A stretch of DNA of 17,875 bases from Gemmobacter sp. (GCA_030656535.1 JAUSPL010000212.1:1-17875); one strand, 5' to 3'. Numbered from the stretch's first letter, positions 1-7,469 are shown. Numbers and translations: made by a program. The notes: generated by a model not told the origin, from the sequence alone.

Positions 1-948
1 GCCATCGGTGTCGAATTGGCCCAAGGGCGCAACAGGGTCCAACATCACGCCGCAGAGGTGGTGCTGTCGTGCGGGACCGTGAACACGCCGCAGGTCTTGA
101 TGCTGTCGGGCATTGGCCCTGCTGACACGCTGGCCCATCACGATATCAAGGTGGCCGCGGATCTGCCGGGTGTGGGTCAAAACCTGCGCGATCACCTGCT
201 GGTGCGGGTAGAGCACGACTGCACCCAGCCGATCACGCTGCATGGCCTGTTGCGCGCCGACCGCGCCGCGATGGCCTTGGGGCAGGCGCTGGTCGCGGGC
301 ACCGGCCCAGCGGCGCGGTTCCCGCTGGAGGTCGGGGCCTTCCTGCGATCCGACCCGACCCGCGAGATGGCGGACCTGCAATCGCATTTCCTGCCCGGCC
401 TGTCGACCGCTGCCGTGCGGGTGCCGTTTCGCAAAGGCAAACCCGGCGCGGGGCACGGCTACTTTGCCAATGTCTATCAACTGCGCCCCGACAGCACCGG
501 ACAGATCACCTTGCGGTCCGCCGATCCGCTGGACGCCCCGCGCATCCAGCCAAACTATCTGTCCGACCCCAATGACCTGCGCGTGCTGCGCGCCGGCGTG
601 CGCCATCTGCGCGATATCTTTGCCCAAAGCGCCTTTGCCCCCTTTCGCGGCCCCGAACGCAATCCCGGATCCGCGCGTCAGACCGATGCAGAGCTTGACA
701 CCTGGATCAGGGCCAATGCCGACACCGTGTTCCACCCCGTCGGCACCTGCCGCATGGGCATTGACCCGGCGGCGGTTGTCGACCAGCACCTGCAGGTCCA
801 CGGCATCGACGGCTTGCGCGTGGCCGATGCGTCGGTCATGCCGACCATGCCGGGCTGCAACACCCACGCGCCCTCGATGATGATCGGGGCCCGCGCCGCA
901 TCCTTTATCCTTGGTACCCGATCGGAGCCCGCCCATGCCTTCGCCTGA
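1..948 (+). CDS. GMC-family FAD oxidoreductase (choline/alcohol dehydrogenase-like), 5' truncated by window edge
   Basis: This is the C-terminal 315 residues of a glucose-methanol-choline oxidoreductase, a flavoprotein that oxidises alcohols. The frame is open to base 1, so the true start and the N-terminal Rossmann FAD motif lie outside the window. Visible family hallmarks are the second GMC signature (CGTVNTPQVLMLSGIGP, about residues 24-40), then LPGVGQNLRDHL, and the C-terminal catalytic block FHPVGTCRMG with the active-site His. A second active-site region follows (GCNTHAPSMMIG), with Asn at the position where family members carry His or Asn. Members are usually about 530-560 aa, so roughly 40% is missing. 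The stop overlaps the next gene by 14 bp, which suggests cotranscription. A role in oxidising an alcohol intermediate of the neighbouring catabolic locus is inference. The family call is firm; the substrate is unknown. Confidence 0.93.
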   Translation, partial: AIGVELAQGRNRVQHHAAEVVLSCGTVNTPQVLMLSGIGPADTLAHHDIKVAADLPGVGQNLRDHLLVRVEHDCTQPITLHGLLRADRAAMALGQALVAGTGPAARFPLEVGAFLRSDPTREMADLQSHFLPGLSTAAVRVPFRKGKPGAGHGYFANVYQLRPDSTGQITLRSADPLDAPRIQPNYLSDPNDLRVLRAGVRHLRDIFAQSAFAPFRGPERNPGSARQTDAELDTWIRANADTVFHPVGTCRMGIDPAAVVDQHLQVHGIDGLRVADASVMPTMPGCNTHAPSMMIGARAASFILGTRSEPAHAFA

Positions 949-1633
949 TGACCTTGCCAAATCGCTGGAGGCCGTGCGCGCCAAGCGCGGGTACCTTTTG
1001 CCGCATCACGGGTTGATGGCGCTGACCGCGCCGAAACTGCTGGAGGCCTATGACGCCACATATACCGCGCTGGCGCTGGACGACCGGGTCTTGTCGCATC
1101 ACGACCGGGAATTCGTCTGGATGGCAGTGCTGATCGCGACCGATGAGGCAATTGCCACCCATCACATCCCCAAATTCCGCAACGCAGGTGGCACGGATGC
1201 CGAACTGGCGGCGGTGCTGGCGGTCACCGCACTGGTCTGCGGGTTCCGCGCCTATCGGTTCACGCATGACCATTGGCGCGATCATCTGCCAACGCTGGAC
1301 GTTCAGGCCCGCTGGATTGCCGCTGTTTGCGCGGCGGGCAGCGGGGCCGATCTGCGGCTGGTGCATCTGGCAGCCTGCGCCGTGCAGATCTGCAACGCCG
1401 ACTGGCTGGGGCTGGACTGGCAGATCCGCGCGGCCTATGCCGACACTGTCCCCGAGGCGGATCTGGCCGAAGCGATGTCGATCACCATGTTCCCCGGGTC
1501 TGTCCCGCATTTCGTCGAGGCAGCAAAGGTCTGGCGCAATCTTATCGCATCCGACGCTGTGCAGGCATCAGACGGGTTCCGGGCCTGGGCCGCGCTATCG
1601 GGGCAGGACGGCCATCGCGGGCCAAAGGGCTAA
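935..1633 (+). CDS. Carboxymuconolactone decarboxylase/AhpD-like protein, paralogue 1
   Basis: A 232-aa, mostly helical protein. I chose the ATG at 935 because a GGAG ribosome site lies 7 bases upstream (924-927); an in-frame TTG at 911 has no such site. Residues 57-87 (DREFVWMAVLIAT, then ATHHIPKFRNAGGT) match the core helix-loop-helix of the CMD/AhpD fold. A second, weaker copy lies at about 140-190 (RLVHLAACAVQ to EADLAEAMSI), so the chain seems to hold two modules, as in double-domain CMD proteins. The CxxC redox pair of peroxidase-active AhpD is absent; the equivalent stretch is EAIATHH. Thiol peroxidase activity is therefore unlikely, and a decarboxylase, isomerase or non-catalytic role is more plausible. 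It overlaps the GMC gene by 14 bp and sits 3 bp before its paralogue. Confidence 0.72.
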   Translation: MPSPDDLAKSLEAVRAKRGYLLPHHGLMALTAPKLLEAYDATYTALALDDRVLSHHDREFVWMAVLIATDEAIATHHIPKFRNAGGTDAELAAVLAVTALVCGFRAYRFTHDHWRDHLPTLDVQARWIAAVCAAGSGADLRLVHLAACAVQICNADWLGLDWQIRAAYADTVPEADLAEAMSITMFPGSVPHFVEAAKVWRNLIASDAVQASDGFRAWAALSGQDGHRGPKG

Positions 1634-1636
1634 GCG

Positions 1637-2374
1637 ATGCAGCCCGCACCGCCCCTTCCCGATGTTGACGCCCTGCGCAAACGATTGAACGACCTTCGGC
1701 AATCGCGGGGCTTTTTGTTGGCCCATCACGGTGCGCTGGCCGCCGCCGCACCTGACCTGCATGACGCCTATGTGGCGATGTATCAGGCCCTGACAGTGCG
1801 CGAACGCCATCTGGCCCCGCTGGAACGGGAAACCGTCTGGCTTGGCATTCTGATCGCCGCGCGCGAAGGCATCGGCACACATCATCTGGAACTGTTTCGC
1901 GCCGCAGGCGGCACCACCGGGATGGCGCGGGCGCTGACCGCAATGACCGGCTTTGCCGAAGGTTTCGCTGTGCTGCAGTTTGCCCAGCAGCACTGGTCGG
2001 GGTTCTTGCCGGGGCTGGATCCTGCGGGCAGCTATGTCCGGGGTCTGGATGCGTTGCGCGGGGATGCGGTGGCGCCCGATGTGGCAGAACTGGCGATGCT
2101 GGCGGTTCAGACCATCCGCATGGACCACGCAGCCATCGCCCACCACCTGACGCGGTGCTATGCGCTGGCGATCCCCGAGGACCGCATGGTCGAGGCACTG
2201 GCCTATGTGATCTGGCCGCGCGGGGTGAACACGTTTCTGGATGCCTGCGCGATCTGGCATGACCTGATGGTCGCGGGGGTGGTCCGGCCATCGCCACGCT
2301 ATCAGGTCTGGGCGGACACCCCTGCCGGGCCTTTCAAGGCCGGGTCAAAGGTCGGCGGCTTTACCCCCGGCTGA
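1637..2374 (+). CDS. Carboxymuconolactone decarboxylase/AhpD-like protein, paralogue 2
   Basis: A 245-aa protein starting 3 bp after the stop of its upstream paralogue, with AAAGGG upstream of the ATG. It shares the same layout: an N-terminal RGFLLAHHG motif (residues 24-32; RGYLLPHHG in the neighbour), a first CMD-like module at about 63-93 (LERETVWLGILIA, then GTHHLELFRAAGGT), and a second at about 150-210 (AELAMLAVQTI to MVEALAYVIWPRGV). As in the first copy there is no CxxC pair. The tandem arrangement points to an old gene duplication, and the two products may form a heteromer. The last 30 bp overlap the 3' end of the convergent LeuD-type gene. Only the fold family is supported; the reaction is unknown. 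Confidence 0.7.
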   Translation: MQPAPPLPDVDALRKRLNDLRQSRGFLLAHHGALAAAAPDLHDAYVAMYQALTVRERHLAPLERETVWLGILIAAREGIGTHHLELFRAAGGTTGMARALTAMTGFAEGFAVLQFAQQHWSGFLPGLDPAGSYVRGLDALRGDAVAPDVAELAMLAVQTIRMDHAAIAHHLTRCYALAIPEDRMVEALAYVIWPRGVNTFLDACAIWHDLMVAGVVRPSPRYQVWADTPAGPFKAGSKVGGFTPG

Positions 2375-2959
2375 ATCCGGCCAGACCCAAGGCGCGGTTT
2401 CGCGGCGCCGGGCCGCAAAATCGGCGATGCGGTCGGCGTAAGAGGCCGTCAAATCAATGTCGTCCCAGCCGTTCATCAGCTTGGTCCGCCAAACCGGATC
2501 AAGCTCGAACGCCACAGGATCGCCCGCTCCGGTGATGGTCAGCGTGTCAAGATTCACCCGCAGCGCGCAGGGCGTGGCCGACAGCAACCGTTCGGTCGCG
2601 GCTTCGGTCACCCGGGCGGGAAGCAGCCCGTTGTTCACCGAGTTGCTGGCAAAGATGTCGCCAAAGCTGGGCGCGATCACCACCCGGAACCCGGCATCGA
2701 CCAGCGCATAGACCGCCGCCTCGCGCGATGATCCGCCGCCAAAGTTCCGCCGTGCGATCAGGATCGATGCACCCGCCGCCTGCGGCTGGTTCAATGGAAA
2801 GTCCGGTCCGGCAGTCTGGCGCAGGTCATGCAGCAAGAATCCGCCATAGCCTGCCGACCGGGGTGCCGACATGAACCGCGCCGGGATCAGCTGATCGGTG
2901 TCGACGTTTTCCAGCGGCAATCCGACCGCCAGCCCATCCTCGACAGACCATCCCCGCAT
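2345..2959 (-). CDS. LeuD-type small subunit of an isopropylmalate/citraconate/dimethylmalate-class dehydratase
   Basis: A 204-aa aconitase-superfamily swivel-domain subunit, normal LeuD length (about 200 aa). It would pair with the LeuC-type product to hydrate or dehydrate a 2- or 3-hydroxy dicarboxylate. Visible motifs are ENVDTDQLIPARF (residues 17-29) and the substrate-binding SSRE segment (77-80), followed by FRVVIAPSFGDIF. The block that in leucine-pathway LeuD reads NFGCGSSREHAPWAL is here NFGGGSSREAAVYAL, so Cys becomes Gly and His becomes Ala beside the catalytic region. The ATG shares one base with the LeuC-type stop (TGATG), indicating translational coupling. The gene ends convergently inside the CMD-like paralogue 2. 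Housekeeping leuD cannot be strictly excluded, but the motif changes and the location in a GntR-regulated catabolic locus favour a different substrate. Confidence 0.88.
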   Translation of the reverse strand: MRGWSVEDGLAVGLPLENVDTDQLIPARFMSAPRSAGYGGFLLHDLRQTAGPDFPLNQPQAAGASILIARRNFGGGSSREAAVYALVDAGFRVVIAPSFGDIFASNSVNNGLLPARVTEAATERLLSATPCALRVNLDTLTITGAGDPVAFELDPVWRTKLMNGWDDIDLTASYADRIADFAARRRETAPWVWPDSAGGKAADL

Positions 2960-4362
2960 CAGACCATCCTTCCTTGCAACAAGGGCCGCACATCGGTCAG
3001 CCGCCCGGTCACCGCCGCTGCCGCGACCATCGCGGGCGACATCAGATGTGTGCGCGCGCCCGGCCCCTGCCGCCCGCGGAAATTGCGGTTGGTTGTGGAC
3101 GCACAGCGTTTGCCCGGCGCCACAAGGTCACCGTTCATGCCCACGCACATCGAACACCCGGATGCGACCCAGTCCAACCCTGCGTCGATGAAGATGCGGT
3201 CCAGCCCCTCGGCCTCGGCCTGGGCCTTGACCAGCGACGACCCCGGCGAAACCATCCCCGGCACCTGTGCGCGACGCCCCGCCAACACGGCGGCAGCGGC
3301 GCGCAAGTCTTCGATCCGGGCATTGGTGCACGACCCGATGAACACCTGATCCACCGTCACGCTGTCCAATGGACGCCCGGCCGTCAGCCCCATATAGTCC
3401 AGCGCCGCCCTGACCTGCGCCGCGCGCGACGGGTCTGACAGGCGGTCTGGGTCGGGAATGGTCGCTGTGATCGGGGCCGCATCCTCTGGGCTGATGCCCC
3501 AGGTGACGATGGGCGCGATTGTGGCCATGTCAAAGGTGACCTCGTGGTCGAATTCGGCCCCCGGATCACTGACCAGTTGCGACCAGATGTCCACGGCGCG
3601 GTTCCAGTCGGTCGGCGCAAAGGGGCGCCCCTTCAGCCAGTCCAGCGTGACGGAATCGGGCGCGACCATGCCACACCGCGCGCCGCCTTCGATCGACAGG
3701 TTGCACAAGGTCAGCCGGCCCTCGACTGACAACGCACGCACCGCGCTTCCGGTATATTCCACCGCATGACAGCGCGCGCCATCGGCGCCCAATGCCGCGA
3801 TCCAGTTCAGCGCCATGTCTTTGGCGCCAACGCCCGGCCCCGCCTGCCCCGAAAAGACCATCCGCATCCGGCGGGGTTTTTTTTGCCAAACGGTCTGGGT
3901 GGCCAACACATGCGCCACCTCGGTTGCCCCGATGCCGAAACCATAGGCCCCCAGGGCACCGTGGGTCGAGGTGTGGCTGTCGCCGCACACCACCAGCATC
4001 CCGGGCAACGTCAGCCCCTGTTCCGGGCCAAGCACATGCACAATGCCCTGCCCCGGATCATGCAGGCCAAACAGGCGGAACCCATGCCGCTGCGCGTTGT
4101 CGTCCAGCGTGCGCACCATGCGGGCGACATCGGCGTCCGGGATCGGCAGATCGCGCCCGCGTGTCGGCACATAGTGATCGGCCACGCCGTAGGTCAGCCC
4201 CGGTTGGGTCAGCGCCTGCCCCCGCTGCGCCAGCCGCGCAAAGCCGTGGTGGGACCCTTCGTGAACATAGTGCCGATCCACCCACAACAAGGCCGCGCCA
4301 TCCTCGCGGGTCGATATGACATGGTCGTCCCACAGCTTGTCAAACAACACCCGAGCCGTCAT
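2959..4362 (-). CDS. LeuC-type large [4Fe-4S] subunit of an isopropylmalate/citraconate/dimethylmalate-class dehydratase
   Basis: A 467-aa protein, the usual LeuC length. I chose the ATG at 4362 because the protein then begins MTARVLFDKLWDDHV, as LeuC does, and an AAAGGA site precedes it. It also overlaps the regulator stop as ATGA. Conserved LeuC features are GPEQGLTLPGM (112-122), VCGDSHTSTHGA (125-136), the cluster ligands Cys345 (FIGSCTNARIEDLR) and Cys403/Cys406 (SGCSMCVGMN), and CASTTNRNFRGRQG (420-433). The active-site loop that reads VHEVTSPQAF in E. coli LeuC is VHEGSHHGF here (33-41). It probably works with the LeuD-type subunit on a cis-unsaturated or branched hydroxy-dicarboxylate. 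An A8 tract in codons 160-162 stands out in this GC-rich gene. The family is certain; the leucine role is doubtful. Confidence 0.9.
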   Translation of the reverse strand: MTARVLFDKLWDDHVISTREDGAALLWVDRHYVHEGSHHGFARLAQRGQALTQPGLTYGVADHYVPTRGRDLPIPDADVARMVRTLDDNAQRHGFRLFGLHDPGQGIVHVLGPEQGLTLPGMLVVCGDSHTSTHGALGAYGFGIGATEVAHVLATQTVWQKKPRRMRMVFSGQAGPGVGAKDMALNWIAALGADGARCHAVEYTGSAVRALSVEGRLTLCNLSIEGGARCGMVAPDSVTLDWLKGRPFAPTDWNRAVDIWSQLVSDPGAEFDHEVTFDMATIAPIVTWGISPEDAAPITATIPDPDRLSDPSRAAQVRAALDYMGLTAGRPLDSVTVDQVFIGSCTNARIEDLRAAAAVLAGRRAQVPGMVSPGSSLVKAQAEAEGLDRIFIDAGLDWVASGCSMCVGMNGDLVAPGKRCASTTNRNFRGRQGPGARTHLMSPAMVAAAAVTGRLTDVRPLLQGRMV

Positions 4363-5156
4363 TCGCCTTGTCCTTTCGATGCCACCAGCACAGGCGCCCA
4401 CTTGCGGTCGCCATCGTTGCCCACCCGGTTCAGCGTCATATCCAGCCGGAACCTGTCAGGCCGGTAAAGGGCCGACAAATGTTCCACCCCGCGCCCCGCC
4501 ACATCGTAGACAACCCGGGTCAGGGCGATCAGCGCAGCCCCTTCGGCCACCTGCAACGCATCGGCCACGTCAGGCGTCGCCAAGGTCGCGGATATCGATT
4601 GGGTCGCGCGGTCCACCTCGACCCCGGACCGTTCCAGAAGGCGCAGCAACGGGATCGACGCCAGATCGGATTCCGAGAAATTCTGCGCAATGTCGCCGGG
4701 GACATGGGTCGTAAGGTGCGAAAACGGCACGCCTTCGATCAGGCGCACACGCACCGCACGTTGTACCTTGCCGATCGGGTGGCGCAGCGCCTCGGCCACT
4801 GTGGCGGGCGGCGACACATAGGAAAACTCGACCAGACGCGCGGTGGTCTGCTGGCCCATCTGCACCAGTTGCGGCATCAGACTGGCGAAATCTGCGGCAA
4901 TCCCGGTCTGCGGCAGCAACGGGGGGCGCACTATGGTGCCCGAGCCTGCACGACGGTCGATCATGCCGTCAAATTCCAGCATTTCCAGGGCACGACGCAC
5001 GGTGACGCGCGAAACACGGAACGTGTCTGCCAACCGCAGTTCGCCCGGCAAGGCGTCCCCCGGCACATGATCCCCACGCAGTATTTCGTCGCGCAGCATA
5101 AGATACACGCGCCGCGCCTTGCCGCTTTCGGGCTGTCCTGTTGCCGACCGCGCCAA
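4359..5156 (-). CDS. GntR-family transcriptional regulator, HutC/FadR-like UTRA type
   Basis: A 265-aa regulator with an N-terminal GntR winged helix-turn-helix (about residues 14-77; PGDALPGELRLADTFRVSR, then VTVRRALEMLEFDGMIDRR, GSGTIV) and a C-terminal UTRA effector domain (about 100-255; VPFSHLTTHVP, LLRLLERSGVEVD, LTRVVYD, YRPDRF). The start is a TTG, supported by a perfect AGGAGG five bases upstream (5162-5167). The stop overlaps the LeuC-type start as ATGA, so the regulator is the first gene of the dehydratase operon. It is divergent from the SnoaL-hyu operon, which suggests control of both units from the shared intergenic region. UTRA domains bind small molecules, and the inducer is probably a pathway metabolite (inference). 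The family call is firm. Confidence 0.94.
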   Translation of the reverse strand: MARSATGQPESGKARRVYLMLRDEILRGDHVPGDALPGELRLADTFRVSRVTVRRALEMLEFDGMIDRRAGSGTIVRPPLLPQTGIAADFASLMPQLVQMGQQTTARLVEFSYVSPPATVAEALRHPIGKVQRAVRVRLIEGVPFSHLTTHVPGDIAQNFSESDLASIPLLRLLERSGVEVDRATQSISATLATPDVADALQVAEGAALIALTRVVYDVAGRGVEHLSALYRPDRFRLDMTLNRVGNDGDRKWAPVLVASKGQGE

Positions 5157-5298
5157 GATGTCCTCCTGTCATTGCTGTCGGGAATGTACCTTGCGGTGAA
5201 GGTCGCGCAAGAAGAATGTCTTGATCTTTCCAAAATATTTGTCTTTTTTATCGCATGAAAGCTGTCCTATATTGCAGACAATCAAACCGGAGTCTGCC
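5157..5298. promoter_or_regulatory. Divergent control region between the GntR-type regulator and the SnoaL-hyu operon
   Basis: A 142-bp intergenic stretch that is much richer in A and T than its surroundings, most clearly at 5221-5285. It must hold both divergent promoters. TGTCTT/TGTCCT elements begin at 5217, 5240 and 5263, exactly 23 bp apart. TTGTCT (5239-5244) has a perfect inverted copy AGACAA (5276-5281), and TGTC-N10-GACA (5263-5280) forms a dyad around TATATT (5268-5273). TATATT is a possible -10 box for the plus-strand operon, but I see no good -35 at standard spacing. These elements are candidate binding sites for the regulator encoded next door; no binding is shown by sequence alone. 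GGAG at 5289-5292 is the ribosome site of the plus-strand gene. Confidence 0.6.
5162..5167 (-). promoter_or_regulatory. Ribosome binding site AGGAGG deciding a TTG start
   Basis: The minus strand reads AGGAGG with a 5-base spacer before TTG at 5156-5154. This perfect anti-Shine-Dalgarno match identifies the rare TTG as the start of the GntR-type regulator. TTG may lower the repressor's translation despite the strong site. Confidence 0.8.
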
Positions 5299-5784
5299 GT
5301 GCCGAAGATCACATTCGAATCCCCGCAAAACATTGATACGGATATGGAACACCGCATGCGCGTTGCGCTTTCCTCTGTATTCGGTCTTGCGCCTTCACAG
5401 GTGTCGCTGAAAGTACATGGCGATGGCGACGATCCCGCTGCCGTTGTGCACACGTTCCTGACCGCGATGGAGGCACGCGACCTGCCCCGCGCGCAGGCGT
5501 TACTTGCGCCCGGATTCGAAATGACCTTTCCCGGTGATCGCCGGATGAAAACGCTGACCGAGCTGATCGAATGGGCCGCGCCGCGCTATCGTTTTGTGCG
5601 CAAGACCTATGAGCGGTTCGATACGTCAGGAAATGCCGTCTACTGCTTTGGGACGCTGGCGGGTGAATGGCCCGATGGCACGCCTTTTGCGGGGATCCGG
5701 TTCATTGACCGGTTTGAAATGTCCGGTGGGCTGATTGTCCGTCAACAAGTCTGGAACGATATCGCCGAGGTGCAACGCGCATGA
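5299..5784 (+). CDS. SnoaL-like (NTF2-superfamily) protein, first gene of the hyu operon
   Basis: A 161-aa protein. I chose GTG at 5299 because GGAG lies 6 bases upstream; the longer reading from TTG at 5221 would run through the promoter region with no ribosome site. Residues about 45-158 look like a SnoaL/ketosteroid-isomerase-like cone: a helix with AAVVHTFLTAMEARDLPRAQ, then LLAPGFEMTFPGD, a strand pair YCFGTLAGEWPDGTPF and IRFIDRFEMSGGLIVRQQVW. The first 40 residues are not assigned. The family includes isomerases, cyclases and hydratases as well as non-enzymes, so no reaction can be claimed. The stop overlaps the HyuB start as ATGA, which ties it to the ring-opening enzymes. Confidence 0.72.
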   Translation: MPKITFESPQNIDTDMEHRMRVALSSVFGLAPSQVSLKVHGDGDDPAAVVHTFLTAMEARDLPRAQALLAPGFEMTFPGDRRMKTLTELIEWAAPRYRFVRKTYERFDTSGNAVYCFGTLAGEWPDGTPFAGIRFIDRFEMSGGLIVRQQVWNDIAEVQRA

Positions 5785-7469
5785 CAATTGACCCGATCAC
5801 TTTGGCCGTTCTGGCCGGGCGCATGGAACAGATCGCCGACGAGATGGACGCGACGCTGTTCCGGTCCGCCTTCAACCCGATCATCGCCGAGGCGCATGAT
5901 GCCTCGCACGGCCTGTATCACGCGGAGACCGGCGACACCTTGGTCCAGGGCAAATCCGGTTTGCCGATCTTTGTCGGCGTCATGGCTTTTGCGGTCAAGG
6001 CGGTGATCGACAAGGCCGCGCGCGACGGTGATCTGACCGATGGCGACGTCTATATGTTCAACGATGCCCATATCGGGGGCACGCACCTGTCCGATATGCG
6101 GCTTGTGCGGCCCTATTTCCATCAAGGGGTGCTGTTTTGCTATCTGGCGTCGGTCGGGCACTGGCATGACGTCGGCGGTGCTGTACCCGGAAACTATAAC
6201 CCGCGCGCAACCGAGGTGTTTCAAGAGGCGTTCGTGCTGCCCCCGGTCAAGGTGGCGCGGGCAGGCACCTTGCAGCAGGACATCATCGACATCGTTCTGC
6301 GCAACACCCGGCTGCCGCAATCCGCGATGGGTGACCTGAACGGGCAGCTGGGCGCACTGGACCTTGGGGTCAAGCGGCTGGATGCCCTGCTGGCGGAATA
6401 TGGCGCCGATACGGTCCGCGAGGCGCTGGACGCGCTAAGCGACCGCGCCGAGACGCTGATCCGGGCAGAGGTCGCCGCCCTGCCCGACGGGCGCTGGGAA
6501 GCTTCCGACTTTCTGGACAACGATGGCATCACCGACACCCCTTTGCCGATCAAGATCGCGCTGGAAATCAAGGGCGATCACCTGAGTCTGGACTTTACCG
6601 GCACGGCGGGACCGGCGGCGGGGCCAGTCAATATTTCGCGCGGGACCGCCATCGCGTGCGTCTATGTCGCAATCAAGCACATCTTTCCGGGCCTGCCCGC
6701 AAATGCCGGTGTGATGCGTCCCCTGACCATCATCATCCCGGACCGAAGCCTTTTGGCGGCCGAATTCCCGTCGCCCACCGGGGGCTATACCGAAACCATC
6801 CTGCGGATGATCGACGTGATCTTTTCCGCGATGGCACAGGCGGCGCCGACACTTGTCGTCGCGAACGCTTATGGCACCATCAATGCGCTGTCCTTGGCCG
6901 GGCACCGCAAGGATGGACGGCGCTGGGTGATGTTTTCGTTCTATGGCGGCGGGCATGGGGGGTCGCCCGAGGGCGACGGTCTGAATCACGGCAACGCGCC
7001 GATTTCCACGGCGACGATCCCGCCGGTCGAAATCCTGGAAGCGGCTTATCCGGTGATGTTCCGCCAATGGGCGCTGCGTCCCGACAGTGCGGGCGCAGGT
7101 CACAACCGCGGTGGGCTGGGTGCGATCTACGAAATCGAATTGCTCGAAGAATCGGCAGATGTATTCTTGTTCGGCGAACGCGGCCGCTATGCCCCCAAAG
7201 GCGTTGCAGGCGGATCAGAGGCGGCGCTGAACAGGTTTTCTTATCAGCAAGGCGACATCTGGGCACAGCCTGAAATGACATCAAAGGCCGTCGGGATCCG
7301 CATCGCCAAGGGCGAACGGGTCAGGCTGGAAACCCCTGGCGGCGGTGGATATGGCCCGGCTGCGGCCCGGGACCCTGCGCAAGTATCACGGGATGTCTCG
7401 CTGGGATATCTGACAGAAGGGGCGGCTGATACCGCCTATGGCACAGCTTGGCGGGGAGTGCGGACATGA
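5781..7469 (+). CDS. hyuB: Hydantoinase B/oxoprolinase-family protein (HyuB)
   Basis: A 562-aa protein of the HyuB family, within its usual length range. HyuB and HyuA together form ATP-dependent enzymes that open cyclic amides (N-methylhydantoinase, 5-oxoprolinase, caprolactamase) or carboxylate ketones. Typical motifs are DPITLAVLAGRMEQIADEM near the N-terminus, FNDAHIGGTHLSDM (residues 93-106), the HWHDVGG metal-site-like segment (127-133), the central GGYTETILRMID, and the C-terminal ETPGGGGYGP. The start overlaps the SnoaL-like stop, and the stop overlaps the HyuA start, both as ATGA. Acetone- or acetophenone-carboxylase function is less likely because no third or further subunit gene is nearby. 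The cyclic substrate is not identifiable. Confidence 0.93.
   Translation: MTIDPITLAVLAGRMEQIADEMDATLFRSAFNPIIAEAHDASHGLYHAETGDTLVQGKSGLPIFVGVMAFAVKAVIDKAARDGDLTDGDVYMFNDAHIGGTHLSDMRLVRPYFHQGVLFCYLASVGHWHDVGGAVPGNYNPRATEVFQEAFVLPPVKVARAGTLQQDIIDIVLRNTRLPQSAMGDLNGQLGALDLGVKRLDALLAEYGADTVREALDALSDRAETLIRAEVAALPDGRWEASDFLDNDGITDTPLPIKIALEIKGDHLSLDFTGTAGPAAGPVNISRGTAIACVYVAIKHIFPGLPANAGVMRPLTIIIPDRSLLAAEFPSPTGGYTETILRMIDVIFSAMAQAAPTLVVANAYGTINALSLAGHRKDGRRWVMFSFYGGGHGGSPEGDGLNHGNAPISTATIPPVEILEAAYPVMFRQWALRPDSAGAGHNRGGLGAIYEIELLEESADVFLFGERGRYAPKGVAGGSEAALNRFSYQQGDIWAQPEMTSKAVGIRIAKGERVRLETPGGGGYGPAAARDPAQVSRDVSLGYLTEGAADTAYGTAWRGVRT

Noticed and set aside
4363..4401. LeuC-type start 13 codons upstream at 4401
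   Set aside because: The LeuC family begins at the MTARVLFDKL segment, and ATG 4362 has AAAGGA and a coupled ATGA overlap with the regulator stop.
5221..5298. N-terminal extension of the SnoaL-like protein from TTG 5221
   Set aside because: It lies in the AT-rich promoter region, has no ribosome site, and GTG 5299 has GGAG at ideal spacing.
5742..6320. 192-codon minus-strand frame opposite HyuB
   Set aside because: It is the antisense of well-conserved HyuB sequence and has no family motif of its own.
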